Shown: one piece after another, positions 1 to 8,674 of the stretch
Layout of the letters: every line of letters starts with the position of its first letter
How positions within the stretch are numbered: the first letter of the stretch is position 1
DNA from: Prochlorococcus marinus str. MIT 9515
Lineage (GTDB): Bacteria > Cyanobacteriota > Cyanobacteriia > PCC-6307 > Cyanobiaceae
DNA length: 64,000 bases
Reading direction: 5' to 3'
Assembly (NCBI RefSeq): GCF_000015665.1
Contig: NC_008817.1
Location: 1,178,001-1,242,000, forward strand
The notes under the pieces: model-generated
The model's input: only the letters and a program-made list of their open reading frames with translations
Databases searched by the model: none
What the model was told of the DNA's origin: nothing
Position numbers and translations under genes: made by a program

Positions 1-114
1 AATTACTATTTACAGAGAAAACGCATTTACCTGAATAGCCTCCAAAGTCAGGATTCCAAGTGTACCTTTTTTCATAAGCTTTTTGAAAAATTTCTTTGCA
101 ATCTAATTCCGACA
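1..114 (-). CDS. N-terminal part of a DUF3386-type protein (cut by window edge)
   Basis: Reading the minus strand from an ATG at 114 gives 38 codons that stay open to the edge, beginning MSELDCKEIFQKAYEKRYTW and continuing with NPDFGGYS. The YEKRYTWNPDFGGYSGK pattern resembles the start of the cyanobacterial DUF3386 family, whose function is unknown. The gene runs in the same direction as the pcb and isiB genes to its right but is separated from pcb by a strong terminator, so it is probably a separate transcript. The family call rests on recognition of a short N-terminus and is tentative; only the start lies in the window. Confidence 0.55.
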
Positions 115-149
115 TTATAAAAAAAAAGCAAGTTTAATTATGATATTAC

Positions 150-180
150 AAAAAAAAACCCTCTATTAAAAATAGAGGGG
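150..180 (-). terminator. Rho-independent terminator after pcb
   Basis: An 8-bp perfect stem (CCCTCTAT at 159-166 with ATAGAGGG at 172-179) with a 5-base loop. Read on the minus strand it is followed by nine T residues (the A run at 150-158). It lies about 20 bases past the pcb stop codon and before the next minus-strand gene, as expected for a transcript end. In this very A+T-rich DNA its G+C-rich stem stands out. Confidence 0.85.
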
Positions 181-200
181 AATTAATTTAGTTAATAAAA

Positions 201-1259
201 CTAATTTTGTGTAATTTTTGTATTTTCCATATTGTCAAACGCTTGACCAATTTTCTTGAAATCAAATCCCATAGCTCTTAAAGCATGCCATAAATGTCCT
301 TGTAAGAAAAAGAATCCTAAATAGAAGTGAGTATTGGCAAGCCATGCTCTTGAACTATATGCTCCGGATCCTAAATCAACAGTGTCAGTAAAATAAGGAG
401 CAAATTCAAATGAAAGCTTTAAAGGTTCCCCATAAAGATCTACTGGATAAATAGTAGTGTTTGAAGCACACCAGAAAGCTGCTACAAATGCCATATAAGA
501 AACTCCAACTACTGAGTAAGAAAGAATAGCCTCAGCACCTAATAATCCTTTACCCTTGAATTCTGTATATTCTCCAAATTGTTTTGTACAAATATGGAAA
601 ACTCCTCCAATAATTTCTAGGAATGCTAAGAAAGCATGACCACCCATAATATCTTCTAGACTATCAATTTTAAGGAAATCAAACTGATGATTCCAAATAG
701 CAGCGATATCTAAATTGTAGACAACTTGTCGTGTTGAACCAATAGCAGGATCGTAAATACCATGAATACGAGCCCATTCAACAAACATTATTGCTCCAAG
801 GCCCAAGAAAATAAGATGATGACCAAGTATGAAAGTCAACTTATCAGGATCATCCCACTCAAAGTCAAATTTTTGAGGCTTACTATTCTCTGGATAATCA
901 CCAAGATCACCTGCAAATTTATTGGAATGAAGTAATCCACCAGCACCTAATACTGCTGAGAAGATTAGATGCAATGTGCAAATTACAACAATACCGTATG
1001 GTTCTGTAATAACTCCATTTTCAATTCCTCCAATCCCAATACCCGCTAGATGTGGTAATACAATTGCTTTTTGAGCACCCATAGGAATGCTGGCGTCATA
1101 ACGAGCTAATTCAAATAATCCAAAAGCCCCTGCCCAGAACATCATTAGTCCTGCATGAGCAGCATGAGCAGCTATGAATTTACCTGAACGGCCAACAACA
1201 CCAGAATTTCCTGCGTACCAGTCATAGGTAACATCAGATTTTCCGTAGTTTTGTAACAC
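201..1259 (-). CDS. pcb: Pcb chlorophyll a/b-binding antenna protein
   Basis: This is a prochlorophyte light-harvesting protein of the CP43/IsiA/Pcb family, a thylakoid membrane protein that binds divinyl chlorophylls around a photosystem. The 352 residues fit the family (about 350) and give six hydrophobic helices; the large lumenal loop of CP43 is absent. The conserved N-terminal TYDWYAGNSG and SGKFIAAHAAHAGL blocks are present, with chlorophyll-ligand histidines such as His32 and His35, LGHHLIF in the middle, and THFYLGFF plus QGHLWHALRAMGFDF at the C-terminus. The start is GTG at 1259, giving the family N-terminus; no good ribosome site is visible. It lies 143 bases downstream of flavodoxin on the same strand, an arrangement associated with iron-stress antenna genes. 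It is clearly Pcb; which paralogue class (constitutive or iron-induced) cannot be settled without alignment. Confidence 0.93.
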   Translation of the reverse strand: MLQNYGKSDVTYDWYAGNSGVVGRSGKFIAAHAAHAGLMMFWAGAFGLFELARYDASIPMGAQKAIVLPHLAGIGIGGIENGVITEPYGIVVICTLHLIFSAVLGAGGLLHSNKFAGDLGDYPENSKPQKFDFEWDDPDKLTFILGHHLIFLGLGAIMFVEWARIHGIYDPAIGSTRQVVYNLDIAAIWNHQFDFLKIDSLEDIMGGHAFLAFLEIIGGVFHICTKQFGEYTEFKGKGLLGAEAILSYSVVGVSYMAFVAAFWCASNTTIYPVDLYGEPLKLSFEFAPYFTDTVDLGSGAYSSRAWLANTHFYLGFFFLQGHLWHALRAMGFDFKKIGQAFDNMENTKITQN

Positions 1260-1342
1260 TTGATTTAAATAAACAGCAAATTGAGCTTATTGCCAATTCG
1301 GCTATTTTTTACAAGATCTTTACAGGTCTTAATTATTTATGT

Positions 1343-1373
1343 AAAAAAAACATGCTTCGAAAGAACAAATGTT
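1343..1373 (-). terminator. weak terminator-like hairpin between isiB and pcb
   Basis: On the minus strand AACAT (1373-1369) can pair with ATGTT (1353-1349), with an imperfect inner TTC/GAA stem, followed by a run of T. The stem is short and interrupted, so it could at most reduce read-through from isiB into pcb. Recorded as a possibility only. Confidence 0.25.
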
Positions 1374-1402
1374 ACAAAAAAAAAGGAAATATCTTTAAAG
1401 TT

Positions 1403-1927
1403 TTACCCCAGAGAAGGGATTTCACCTTTTAATTGAGAAGCCCATGTTTCTAGGCGAGAATCTGTTAAATCAGATTCACTATCTTCGTCAAGTGGCAAGC
1501 CACAAAAGCTTTCACCTATTACACTCTTTGACTCATCAAATGTATAGGAAGACTTGTCAACGTAGCCAACCATATCAGCACCTGCTTTTGTGAAATAGCT
1601 ATGAAGTTCTTCCATTGCATCGCAATAGTTTTCAGTGTAGGTAGATGAATCTCCTAAGCCAAAAATAGCTACTTTCTTACCAGACAAACTTAGCTCTCCA
1701 ATATCCTCAAGTATTGAATCCCAAGCAGTTCCGGATCTTTCCTCATCGGCTCCGGTATTCCATGTAGGGATACCGCAAATGATCCCATCAAGCCCTTCAA
1801 ATTCTGAAAGGTCATCAACATCAGATACATCCTTAGGTGATTCTGCTGAAGAAATAAAGTTGTGAAGACGATCAGCTACGTCTTCTGTTTTTCCAGTTGT
1901 AGTTGCGTAATAAATTCCTACAGTCAT
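1403..1927 (-). CDS. isiB: flavodoxin (iron-stress electron carrier)
   Basis: A 174-residue long-chain flavodoxin, a soluble FMN protein that replaces ferredoxin between photosystem I and ferredoxin-NADP reductase when iron is scarce. The FMN phosphate loop is TTTGKT at residues 9-14. The flavin is normally flanked by a Trp and a Tyr: Trp56 in the IPTWNTGADEE loop and Tyr97 in GLGDSSTYTENYCDA fit. Length and the acidic surface match cyanobacterial flavodoxins. The start is ATG at 1927. It is the upstream gene of a minus-strand pair with pcb. The 141-base divergent spacer to the next gene should hold its promoter; I could not identify a convincing Fur box by eye. Confidence 0.95.
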   Translation of the reverse strand: MTVGIYYATTTGKTEDVADRLHNFISSAESPKDVSDVDDLSEFEGLDGIICGIPTWNTGADEERSGTAWDSILEDIGELSLSGKKVAIFGLGDSSTYTENYCDAMEELHSYFTKAGADMVGYVDKSSYTFDESKSVIGESFCGLPLDEDSESDLTDSRLETWASQLKGEIPSLG

Positions 1928-2068
1928 AACTTCAAATTGTTTACCTTAAAATAATAAAATCAAAATACGTTAAATTAATTTTTTTACAAACTTTTTCATG
2001 TAAAATTTTATACAAATTTACGTATGAAATAGTTTCTACCAGAAATTGAACTCGTTCCGCTCCTAAGC

Positions 2069-2803
2069 ATGATTAATAAAAATCAAAAAAACATTCTTAA
2101 TAAGCTAATTGAAGATTTTAATTTTTCCAGCTCAAAAAAATATAAATTAATTTCAATATTTGGACTTTTAGGCGATTTTGATAGTTTTGAATATGCAATT
2201 AATTTAAAAAATTTTATAGACGATAATCAAAATACAGATGTAGATATTTTTGCAATCGCAATTGGAAATAATATTGGGAAAGAAAAATTTTGCAAATTCA
2301 CAGGATTTCCAAATAATAATTTAGCAGTTGTCAATGATAATAAACTTCACCAAGATCTTATGGTTTCAAAAGGGGTTGATATAGGTTTAGGAGGTTGGAT
2401 TAATATGTTAATTATGTTATCTGGAATAAATTCACTAAAAACCATTAAGGAGGTTATTAGGGGGTACACAGGTGATAAAAATGCAAAGCAAATTTTTTCT
2501 GATGAAGACCAAATAAACTTATTAAATTTAATCAAATTTTCTGGAGTTTTTTTTAAATATACTTTTGGAAACGGTTATTTAAGACCTTTTGAATTAGCTA
2601 CATATAGATTAAATAACATGATAGAAATTCTTAAGAACTGGAATGACTATATTATTGATAATAAGTATTTACCTCAAAGGGGCGCTTCATTTCTTTTAAA
2701 TGATCAAGATCAAATTTTATATACATATTTTTCAAATGATGTACTCGGTTATTCTTCTAAAATGGAAGACCCAATTGCTTTTTTAACTGAGAAATGTAGA
2801 TAA
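2069..2803 (+). CDS. AhpC/TSA-like (PRXL2-type) thioredoxin-fold protein
   Basis: A 244-residue protein resembling the cyanobacterial branch of the AhpC/TSA_2 (peroxiredoxin-like 2) family. Recognisable blocks are FGLLGDFDSFEYA at the first strand, an alternating strand ending in AIAIGN, a TGFPNNN segment, and the C-terminal RGASFLLNDQDQILYTYFSND, which matches the family's last strands. Only two cysteines are present, in KFCKF and in the final EKCR, and neither sits where a peroxiredoxin active-site Cys is expected, so peroxidase activity is doubtful. The stop codon overlaps the ATG of the next gene by one base (TAATG), so the two are translationally coupled. Role unknown, possibly redox or lipid related. 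Confidence 0.65.
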   Translation: MINKNQKNILNKLIEDFNFSSSKKYKLISIFGLLGDFDSFEYAINLKNFIDDNQNTDVDIFAIAIGNNIGKEKFCKFTGFPNNNLAVVNDNKLHQDLMVSKGVDIGLGGWINMLIMLSGINSLKTIKEVIRGYTGDKNAKQIFSDEDQINLLNLIKFSGVFFKYTFGNGYLRPFELATYRLNNMIEILKNWNDYIIDNKYLPQRGASFLLNDQDQILYTYFSNDVLGYSSKMEDPIAFLTEKCR

Positions 2804-3069
2804 TGAACTCTTTGAATATTGAATTTTTCGGATATTTTGCAGCAATTTTAACCACTGCTGCATTTTTACCTCAATTAATTAAAACCCTAAAGACAAAAAA
2901 AGCAGAGGATGTTTCTTTAATTACTTTAATAATGTTTATTACTGGAGTAGTTTCTTGGATTATATATGGATATAAGATTTCATCATCACCAATTCTTATT
3001 GCAAATATAATTACTCTTATACTTAATTTACTTATCTTGATTTCAAAAATCTATTATTCTAAAAAATAA
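2803..3069 (+). CDS. SemiSWEET family transporter (PQ-loop)
   Basis: An 88-residue membrane protein with three predicted helices, the size of a bacterial SemiSWEET half-transporter, which dimerises to move small sugars across the membrane. The PQ-loop signature is present as FLPQLIKTLKTKKAEDVSL with Pro23-Gln24 at the end of helix 1; helices 2 (MFITGVVSWIIYGY) and 3 (ANIITLILNLLILI) follow. The ATG overlaps the preceding stop by one base. The substrate is unknown; no sugar-metabolism gene lies next to it. Confidence 0.8.
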   Translation: MNSLNIEFFGYFAAILTTAAFLPQLIKTLKTKKAEDVSLITLIMFITGVVSWIIYGYKISSSPILIANIITLILNLLILISKIYYSKK

Positions 3070-3160
3070 GTAGGTAGTAATAATTAATCAATCCAAAAGT
3101 ATGAATTTACTCGAATAATCCATAAATAAAGCGTATTATAAAAATAACGATAATTTAATT

Positions 3161-3385
3161 TTGAAATCTTCAAAATGCTGGGTTTGGTTTAAGGGAAGTC
3201 TAAATGAAGGTGGCTTTTGGAAGGAAGGTTTCAGTTGCACTTTTGATGAAAAGCCCGGAATATTGATAGAAAGCCCTGCATACGTAACCTGTAGAGTTCC
3301 AAATTGGCGAGTTCTTACAAAAGAACCTGAAGATTTAAAGAAAACTCCTTTGATTCCAGATAATGCTATTTGGAAAATAATTTAA
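3161..3385 (+). CDS. small conserved hypothetical protein
   Basis: A 74-residue soluble protein rich in Trp, Gly and Pro (CWVWFKGSLNEGGFWKEGF near the N-terminus, VTCRVPNWRV in the middle). No ATG is available in frame; TTG at 3161 is the likeliest start, and ATT just before it cannot be excluded. The composition, with five tryptophans and low hydrophobicity, looks like a real folded protein and not noise. I do not recognise a family with a known function. It stands alone, with over 90 bases on either side before its neighbours. Confidence 0.6.
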   Translation: MKSSKCWVWFKGSLNEGGFWKEGFSCTFDEKPGILIESPAYVTCRVPNWRVLTKEPEDLKKTPLIPDNAIWKII

Positions 3386-3457
3386 ATTTTATTCCAAAAA
3401 AAGCATTACATTACTCTATAAAAGCTAACATTACTTTAATAAAAATAAACTAATACT

Positions 3458-4369
3458 ATTTACGATCTTTTTATAAATATTATTCCTTTCTTATTTTTTG
3501 GTTTTTTTATTGGAAAAAGGAAACCAAAACTTTCAGAAACTATTTCTTTACCACTTATTAAATATGGTATTCCTCTGAGCGTAATGGGACTCTTATTAAA
3601 AGAGGGAATTGATTTTGATTTAATTAAAACTGCTTTGATTGCTTTTTTTGCAATTGGATTTTTAATAATTCTAATTAATTATTTTTCAATTACTAAAACC
3701 ATACTTCCTAACTACTCTTTACAATTAGCTGGCTTAATAGGTAATACTTCATTTCTTGGGATCCCTATTGCGCTAGCGCTTCTTCCAACAAGTACTATTA
3801 ACTTTACTATAGGTTTTGACTTGGGAACAACATTATTTGCTTGGATATTTGGGCCCTACTTATTACAAAAAAAAACTAATAACAATACCGTCCTAAATTT
3901 AAAAAAACTTTTAAATGCAATACTAAACAGTCCTGCCTCAAGAGGCATAGTTGGTGTCTTGATTGTATATCTTTTTGGGTTGGAAAACATATTGGGAGAT
4001 TATCTATGGATTCCAGCAAGAATAGTAATTGTTTTAGCAATAGTTGTTGTTGGAACAAGATTAGGAATAATCACAAATAGCAAAACTAAATTTTTTAATT
4101 TGAATAAAGATATTAAATATTCAATAATTTTGAAATTAATTATTTTGCCTCTAATTATATTTATTCTTAGCAAAATACTTAGCTTTAGCTCAAATGAGGT
4201 TTCAGCAATGGTTCTTCAGGCAGGAACGCCATCTGCTGTATCAACTATCTTAATGGCTGAAGCTTACAAAAAAAATCAAAAAATTGCAGCCACAATTCTT
4301 TTTACAACAACATTAATTTCAATTATTACAATACCCATTTTGGCAAGTTTGATGAGTTTTTCTCAATAA
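3458..4369 (+). CDS. AEC (auxin efflux carrier)-type permease
   Basis: A multi-helix inner-membrane permease of the AEC/Mem_trans family, which exports or imports small organic anions. The first ATG is at 3584, but the frame is open upstream to a stop at 3446-3448 and the upstream codons read FINIIPFLFFGFFIGKRKPKL, then SETISLPLIKYGIPLS, which is the family's first helix and loop. I therefore place the start upstream at a non-ATG codon, tentatively ATT at 3458 (303 residues, near the usual 300-310). Family features include the Asn/Gly-rich LAGLIGNTSFLGIPIALALLP and, near the end, VLQAGTPSAVSTILMAE. The substrate is unknown and the exact start uncertain. Confidence 0.75.
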   Translation: MYDLFINIIPFLFFGFFIGKRKPKLSETISLPLIKYGIPLSVMGLLLKEGIDFDLIKTALIAFFAIGFLIILINYFSITKTILPNYSLQLAGLIGNTSFLGIPIALALLPTSTINFTIGFDLGTTLFAWIFGPYLLQKKTNNNTVLNLKKLLNAILNSPASRGIVGVLIVYLFGLENILGDYLWIPARIVIVLAIVVVGTRLGIITNSKTKFFNLNKDIKYSIILKLIILPLIIFILSKILSFSSNEVSAMVLQAGTPSAVSTILMAEAYKKNQKIAATILFTTTLISIITIPILASLMSFSQ

Positions 4370-4481
4370 ATCAGAAATAAGGTCTCATAAATAAGCAGAT
4401 ATATTCATTGCCAACAACATATTTACTGATTATTGTAAACAATATGTCCGGATAATTACATAATGTCTTAAGATTTAAATT

Positions 4482-4733
4482 ATGAAGTCAGTAAATCCTA
4501 AAAATGAATATATCCCCCTAGATCTTAAAATCTCCGTAAGAAGGGACACCTTAAGACTCATTTCAGAAATGGCTCGTGATATGGGGATCAGTATCAATGA
4601 GGTTTTCAGTTTTTTAGCTGAAGACTCTGTCGTAGACCTAGAGTTATTAGATAATTTAAACAATGTAGAAATTCCAAATAAATGTAGTTTGAAAGACCTT
4701 AAGAATGAAATGCTTAAAAAAAAGCTTTGTTAA
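4482..4733 (+). CDS. small hypothetical protein, possible ribbon-helix-helix type
   Basis: An 83-residue charged protein with ATG start. The segment DLKISVRRDTLRLISEMARD followed by MGISINEVFSFL reads like a beta strand plus two helices, as in CopG/Arc-type DNA-binding domains, but the match is weak. Its end overlaps the end of the convergent ArnT-like gene by four bases. No operon partner. The function is unknown; a DNA-binding role is inference from pattern only. Confidence 0.55.
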   Translation: MKSVNPKNEYIPLDLKISVRRDTLRLISEMARDMGISINEVFSFLAEDSVVDLELLDNLNNVEIPNKCSLKDLKNEMLKKKLC

Positions 4734-6559
4734 AATTTTTCGACTCGTTTTTTTCTCCAGTTAGCCTCAAAACCATCATTTAGCAAATCTATTGATTGAG
4801 CATTCAATTCACTTTTTTTGATCCTCCATAGATGATAAATTCCATGAGAACCTAATTTTTGATGTTTCATATTTGACCAATGCTCTTTTTTAGCTGAATA
4901 TTTATCTATTACAACCAAAAAGTATTCATGTTCATAGTTTGGTTTATCTTGAAAATTAGTCCTTCTTTCAAATTTAAATCTCTCGAACAAATTAATTACT
5001 CCCTCCGCAGCACTAGATTCATAAAAAACAATCTGTTTAGTGTAGAAATGCAATGAGGGTTTTCTAATTCCAATCATTGCAAGAGTTTCACCTTCCTCAC
5101 GAGAATTTAGAATTTGTTTAGAAATATTTCGTAAGGGTAATTGCCTAGAGGTGTCTCCTAATTTCCTAATTGGTGGCATTAAAAAGGCTTGCCCTATAAA
5201 GAATATTATTTGAAGATAAATAAGAGTCTTTGGAGATCTTAAGACAAACAAAACAATTCCAATAATTGTAAAGGCAACGAAAAACAATCTTGCCTTAAGT
5301 ATTATTCCAGTACTCAATAAATTTGAAGCAAGATTTGGCATCTCAGGATCATTTATTGCATCCAACCAAATATTTGATAGAAAGAAGGCTATTGATAACC
5401 CAAGCAGAATTAGAAGATTAATAATCCACAAAGATGAAAATACTTTTTTTTGATTTTGAATTTTCGTGTAACTATTACTTACCAAAATTGCCGCTGCTGG
5501 AATTGCAGGGAGCCAGTAGCTAGGAAGTTTTGTTGCAGAAATGCTGAAAAAAACAAATACTGAACCTAACCAACATAAACAATAAATAAATAAACTTTCT
5601 GAAGGTATGCAACCTTTTTTTAAACTAGTTATTAAGTCTTTATAAGCCTCTAATATTCCGTGAAATAAAAAAGGAGTAAAAGGTAATGATCCTACAACCA
5701 TTATGTATAAAAAAAACCAAATAGGTTCTGAATGATTATTAACTACTGATGTATATCTCTGGAAATTATGATATCCAAAAAAACTATCCCAAAACGGTTT
5801 ACCTTCCTTTATCAGCTCTAAAACATACCAAGGTAAACTTATCAAAACTGTAACTAAAACTCCTTTTTTAAGGTTTATTTTGTCAAGCAACTTCTTCCAA
5901 TTCTTTTGAGTGAACAAAAAAGATGAAATAGTCAAAGTGGCAAGAACAAAAGCTACTGGTCCTTTGGTTAAAATCGCGAGCCCCATAAAAACCCAAGGAG
6001 ATATACAATTATCTTTTTTATTACTAGCCATTCTTCTCCAAAACAAAAGAAGGCTTATCCCTAAAGTTCCACATAATAAAGCATCACTTACAGCAGTTCT
6101 GCTCCAAACGATTATTAATGGAGACAAGGCAAATCCTAAAGAGGCCACTATCGGAGTTGATGATTTTCTTACACCCTTTTGAGGCCAACAATAAATTGTA
6201 TCCCCAATTATTAGCATCAAAAATAATGAAGCCAATGCTGAAGGAAGTCTTGCTGCAATTGTTCCAAAGCTATCCCATAATTCGTTTTTGGGTAGTGAAT
6301 AGAACAAGCCCATTAGCCAATATATAAGGGGTGGCTTATCAAAACGTAAAATCCCATTTACTTTTGGGGTTAACCAATCACCTGATTCGCTCATTGCTTT
6401 CCCGGCCGCTGCAAAAAGAGGAGGGGTTTCATCCACTAATCCGGTAGAGCCTAAACCGAAAAGAAAAATTATTATTCCAAATACCAAAATTATTAAAAAA
6501 GTAAATAACCTTTTTTTAGAGTTAATAAATAATCTTTTTTCAGACTTTAAAAGTATCAT
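4730..6559 (-). CDS. ArnT/PMT-type lipid-linked sugar glycosyltransferase
   Basis: A 609-residue integral membrane glycosyltransferase of the GT-C fold (PMT_2/ArnT family), which moves a sugar from a polyprenyl-phosphate carrier to a lipid or protein acceptor on the outer face of the inner membrane. After the first helix comes the family's catalytic acidic loop, GLVDETPPLFAAAGKAMSE, followed by LTPKVNGILRFDKPPLIYWL, which matches the conserved D-E, F-x-K-P-P pattern. About a dozen hydrophobic helices follow and then a soluble C-terminal part. The ATG overlaps the stop of the upstream GT4 gene by one base, so the two are coupled and probably act on the same glycan. The sugar (aminoarabinose, mannose or other) is not determined. 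Confidence 0.85.
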   Translation of the reverse strand: MILLKSEKRLFINSKKRLFTFLIILVFGIIIFLFGLGSTGLVDETPPLFAAAGKAMSESGDWLTPKVNGILRFDKPPLIYWLMGLFYSLPKNELWDSFGTIAARLPSALASLFLMLIIGDTIYCWPQKGVRKSSTPIVASLGFALSPLIIVWSRTAVSDALLCGTLGISLLLFWRRMASNKKDNCISPWVFMGLAILTKGPVAFVLATLTISSFLFTQKNWKKLLDKINLKKGVLVTVLISLPWYVLELIKEGKPFWDSFFGYHNFQRYTSVVNNHSEPIWFFLYIMVVGSLPFTPFLFHGILEAYKDLITSLKKGCIPSESLFIYCLCWLGSVFVFFSISATKLPSYWLPAIPAAAILVSNSYTKIQNQKKVFSSLWIINLLILLGLSIAFFLSNIWLDAINDPEMPNLASNLLSTGIILKARLFFVAFTIIGIVLFVLRSPKTLIYLQIIFFIGQAFLMPPIRKLGDTSRQLPLRNISKQILNSREEGETLAMIGIRKPSLHFYTKQIVFYESSAAEGVINLFERFKFERRTNFQDKPNYEHEYFLVVIDKYSAKKEHWSNMKHQKLGSHGIYHLWRIKKSELNAQSIDLLNDGFEANWRKKRVEKF

Positions 6560-7650
6560 TAAATATGATTTTTAAATTGATATTCTTTAATAACTGTATT
6601 TAGCCAGTTCACAACTTTACTTGTAAATATATTTGAGGAAGCATTATCCTCAACCCATTTTCTACAATTTTTTCTATCAATCTTATCGATAATATTCAGA
6701 TAAGAGAGAAGGCTTTCTTTATCATCGGGCTTAGTGAGATAACCTGTTTTGCCATGCTGAATAATTTCACTCGGTCCTCCCCTTTTATAAGTTACGACAG
6801 GCACTCCGCAAGCCAATGCCTCAACAACTACATTTCCGTAAGCCTCGTTCCATTTAGGGGTATTAAGTAAAGCTCTGCAAGTACCAAGTTCTTTTTGTAG
6901 CTGTTCCGTTTCTAAAAAACCTCTCCATTCTATAGTTCCTTGAGAAAATAATTCCTCAATTTTCTTTGCATATGACTCATCTTGAACTATTCCCCAAACA
7001 TTAAGTTTTTCACCAATTGCATTTGCTACATAAGCTGCATCCTCTAAACCCTTTTCAGGAGCAACCCTTCCTACCCAGCCCAAAGGGCCGTCCTTACAAT
7101 CTTGAAAAATATAATTGTCTAATTTAAATCCGTTTCCAATAATAATTGGATTTTTAATAAAAGGATAATCAGAGGCTTGTATCTTTGAATGAAAAGCAAA
7201 GTTACGAGGATATTTAGAGTAAACATTTGATATTAAATTACTTATCACAGAACTTTCAGAACCCATACTAATAATATGTGCGATTGGAATATTTATATTT
7301 AGAGTCATCCAAATAGGTAACCAATCGTAAGAAAAATTCAAAATTATATCTGATTTCTTTGCAATAGCTATTGCTTTTTCAATCATCCCTGATAAGAGTG
7401 AATTATCTGGTATGCATACCGCAGAATAATAATCACGATGTTGCCAACTTTTTTGCTCTTCTCCTTCTACAAAATGTATGTTTGCTTTTTTACTAGTTTC
7501 TAACAATTTAGAATTTTTGGGGGCAACTACATCTACGGTATGACCTTTTGCCAGCAGACCACTCACTAATGAATTAAGAGTAAGTTCAACTCCTCCACCT
7601 TTCCCACTTCCCAAAAACCCAATAGGAGTACTGATTAAAACTATATTCAT
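6559..7650 (-). CDS. GT4-family glycosyltransferase
   Basis: A 363-residue GT-B glycosyltransferase. The N-terminal acceptor domain begins MNIVLISTPIGFLGSGKGGG with the glycine-rich loop. The donor domain carries GWVGRVAPEKGLEDA and the E-x7-E type motif in EAYGNVVVEALACGVPVV, followed by GPSEIIQHGKTGYL. These are hallmarks of retaining GT4 enzymes that use nucleotide sugars at the cytoplasmic face. It is the first gene of a two-gene unit with the ArnT-like gene. It lies outside the large polysaccharide island and may serve a conserved cell-envelope glycan. Donor and acceptor unknown. Confidence 0.88.
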   Translation of the reverse strand: MNIVLISTPIGFLGSGKGGGVELTLNSLVSGLLAKGHTVDVVAPKNSKLLETSKKANIHFVEGEEQKSWQHRDYYSAVCIPDNSLLSGMIEKAIAIAKKSDIILNFSYDWLPIWMTLNINIPIAHIISMGSESSVISNLISNVYSKYPRNFAFHSKIQASDYPFIKNPIIIGNGFKLDNYIFQDCKDGPLGWVGRVAPEKGLEDAAYVANAIGEKLNVWGIVQDESYAKKIEELFSQGTIEWRGFLETEQLQKELGTCRALLNTPKWNEAYGNVVVEALACGVPVVTYKRGGPSEIIQHGKTGYLTKPDDKESLLSYLNIIDKIDRKNCRKWVEDNASSNIFTSKVVNWLNTVIKEYQFKNHI

Positions 7651-7679
7651 TATTAAAATCTATTATCTTGTATCACTTT

Positions 7680-8621
7680 CTAAATATTAGTCTTTGTATT
7701 GGAAAGTTCCCACAAAGACTTTCTCTGGCTTACAAAGAAAACTGAAATCAGAACAAATGCGACTCCTATCCATTGAATGATTGTTAATCTTTCATTTAGA
7801 TAGAAACCACCACTTAGGAGTGCAAATATCGGAGTTAAAAAAGCAAGAGTGCTAAATCCTGTTATTTCTTTATTATTTGCAAAATAGAAGAATAATCCAT
7901 ATGCCAACGCCCCTCCAAAGATACTTGCAAATGACATTAATCCCCAATCAAGTATTGACCAATTCGGTATTAATTCAAAATTTGTTTGCAAACAATGTTT
8001 AATAATCAAAGGAACACTACCTAAAACCATATGCCATCCAGTTACTGCAACTGGATCACTTTTAGTACAAGTAAATCTAATCAAAATTGTTCCTAAGGCC
8101 ATTGCGAAGGCAGCTCCAAGCATCCACAATTCTCCAACATTAAATGCAATATCGTTAATACTCTTATCAGACATTAACCACCAACTTTCCAAAAGTTCTT
8201 TTGGAACTCCTAAAAATATAATTCCACCTAAACCAAAAAGTAATCCTAGCCATCCAATTGGATTAATTAAATTACCAAAAATTGCTCTTGCCAATAGGGC
8301 TACCAACAAGGGTTGAGAATCAATCAAAACAGATCCAAGACCAGCCCCTGTCTTTGAGATCCCATATGTTAAAAATAATTGAAAAAAAGTCGCATCTACT
8401 ATTGTAAAAACCAAGAACCATTTCAAATCGCACTTATAAATTTTTAAATCTCTTTTAGTTAAATATGTTGTAATAAGAACAAGAATCCCTGCAGGCAGCA
8501 ATCTTAATGACGCGACTAAATCAGCTCCCCCACTAGAAACTAAGGGGGTCATAGCTGCCATTGATGTCCCCCAAAGTGCAAAAGGGAGTATCATTAAAAA
8601 CCAATTTAGGATTGAATTCAT
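7680..8621 (-). CDS. EamA/DMT-family permease
   Basis: A 313-residue inner-membrane transporter of the drug/metabolite superfamily with ten predicted helices formed by two EamA repeats: the first about residues 1-135, the second about 160-305 starting with NVGELWMLGAAFAMALGTIL. Typical family stretches are LPFALWGTSMAAMTPL at the start and STLAFLTPIFALLSGGFYLNERLT near the end. It is on the minus strand upstream of the GT4 gene with a 29-base spacer and diverges from sppA. The substrate cannot be told from sequence. Confidence 0.88.
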   Translation of the reverse strand: MNSILNWFLMILPFALWGTSMAAMTPLVSSGGADLVASLRLLPAGILVLITTYLTKRDLKIYKCDLKWFLVFTIVDATFFQLFLTYGISKTGAGLGSVLIDSQPLLVALLARAIFGNLINPIGWLGLLFGLGGIIFLGVPKELLESWWLMSDKSINDIAFNVGELWMLGAAFAMALGTILIRFTCTKSDPVAVTGWHMVLGSVPLIIKHCLQTNFELIPNWSILDWGLMSFASIFGGALAYGLFFYFANNKEITGFSTLAFLTPIFALLSGGFYLNERLTIIQWIGVAFVLISVFFVSQRKSLWELSNTKTNI

Positions 8622-8674
8622 TATGTCTGCTGATAGTCTTTTTAGAGTAGATTTATGATTTGTACCTTAAAAAC

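Noticed and set aside
1928-2068. Fur box in the isiB promoter region
   Set aside because: Expected from function, but no clear match to a Fur-box pattern could be seen by eye.
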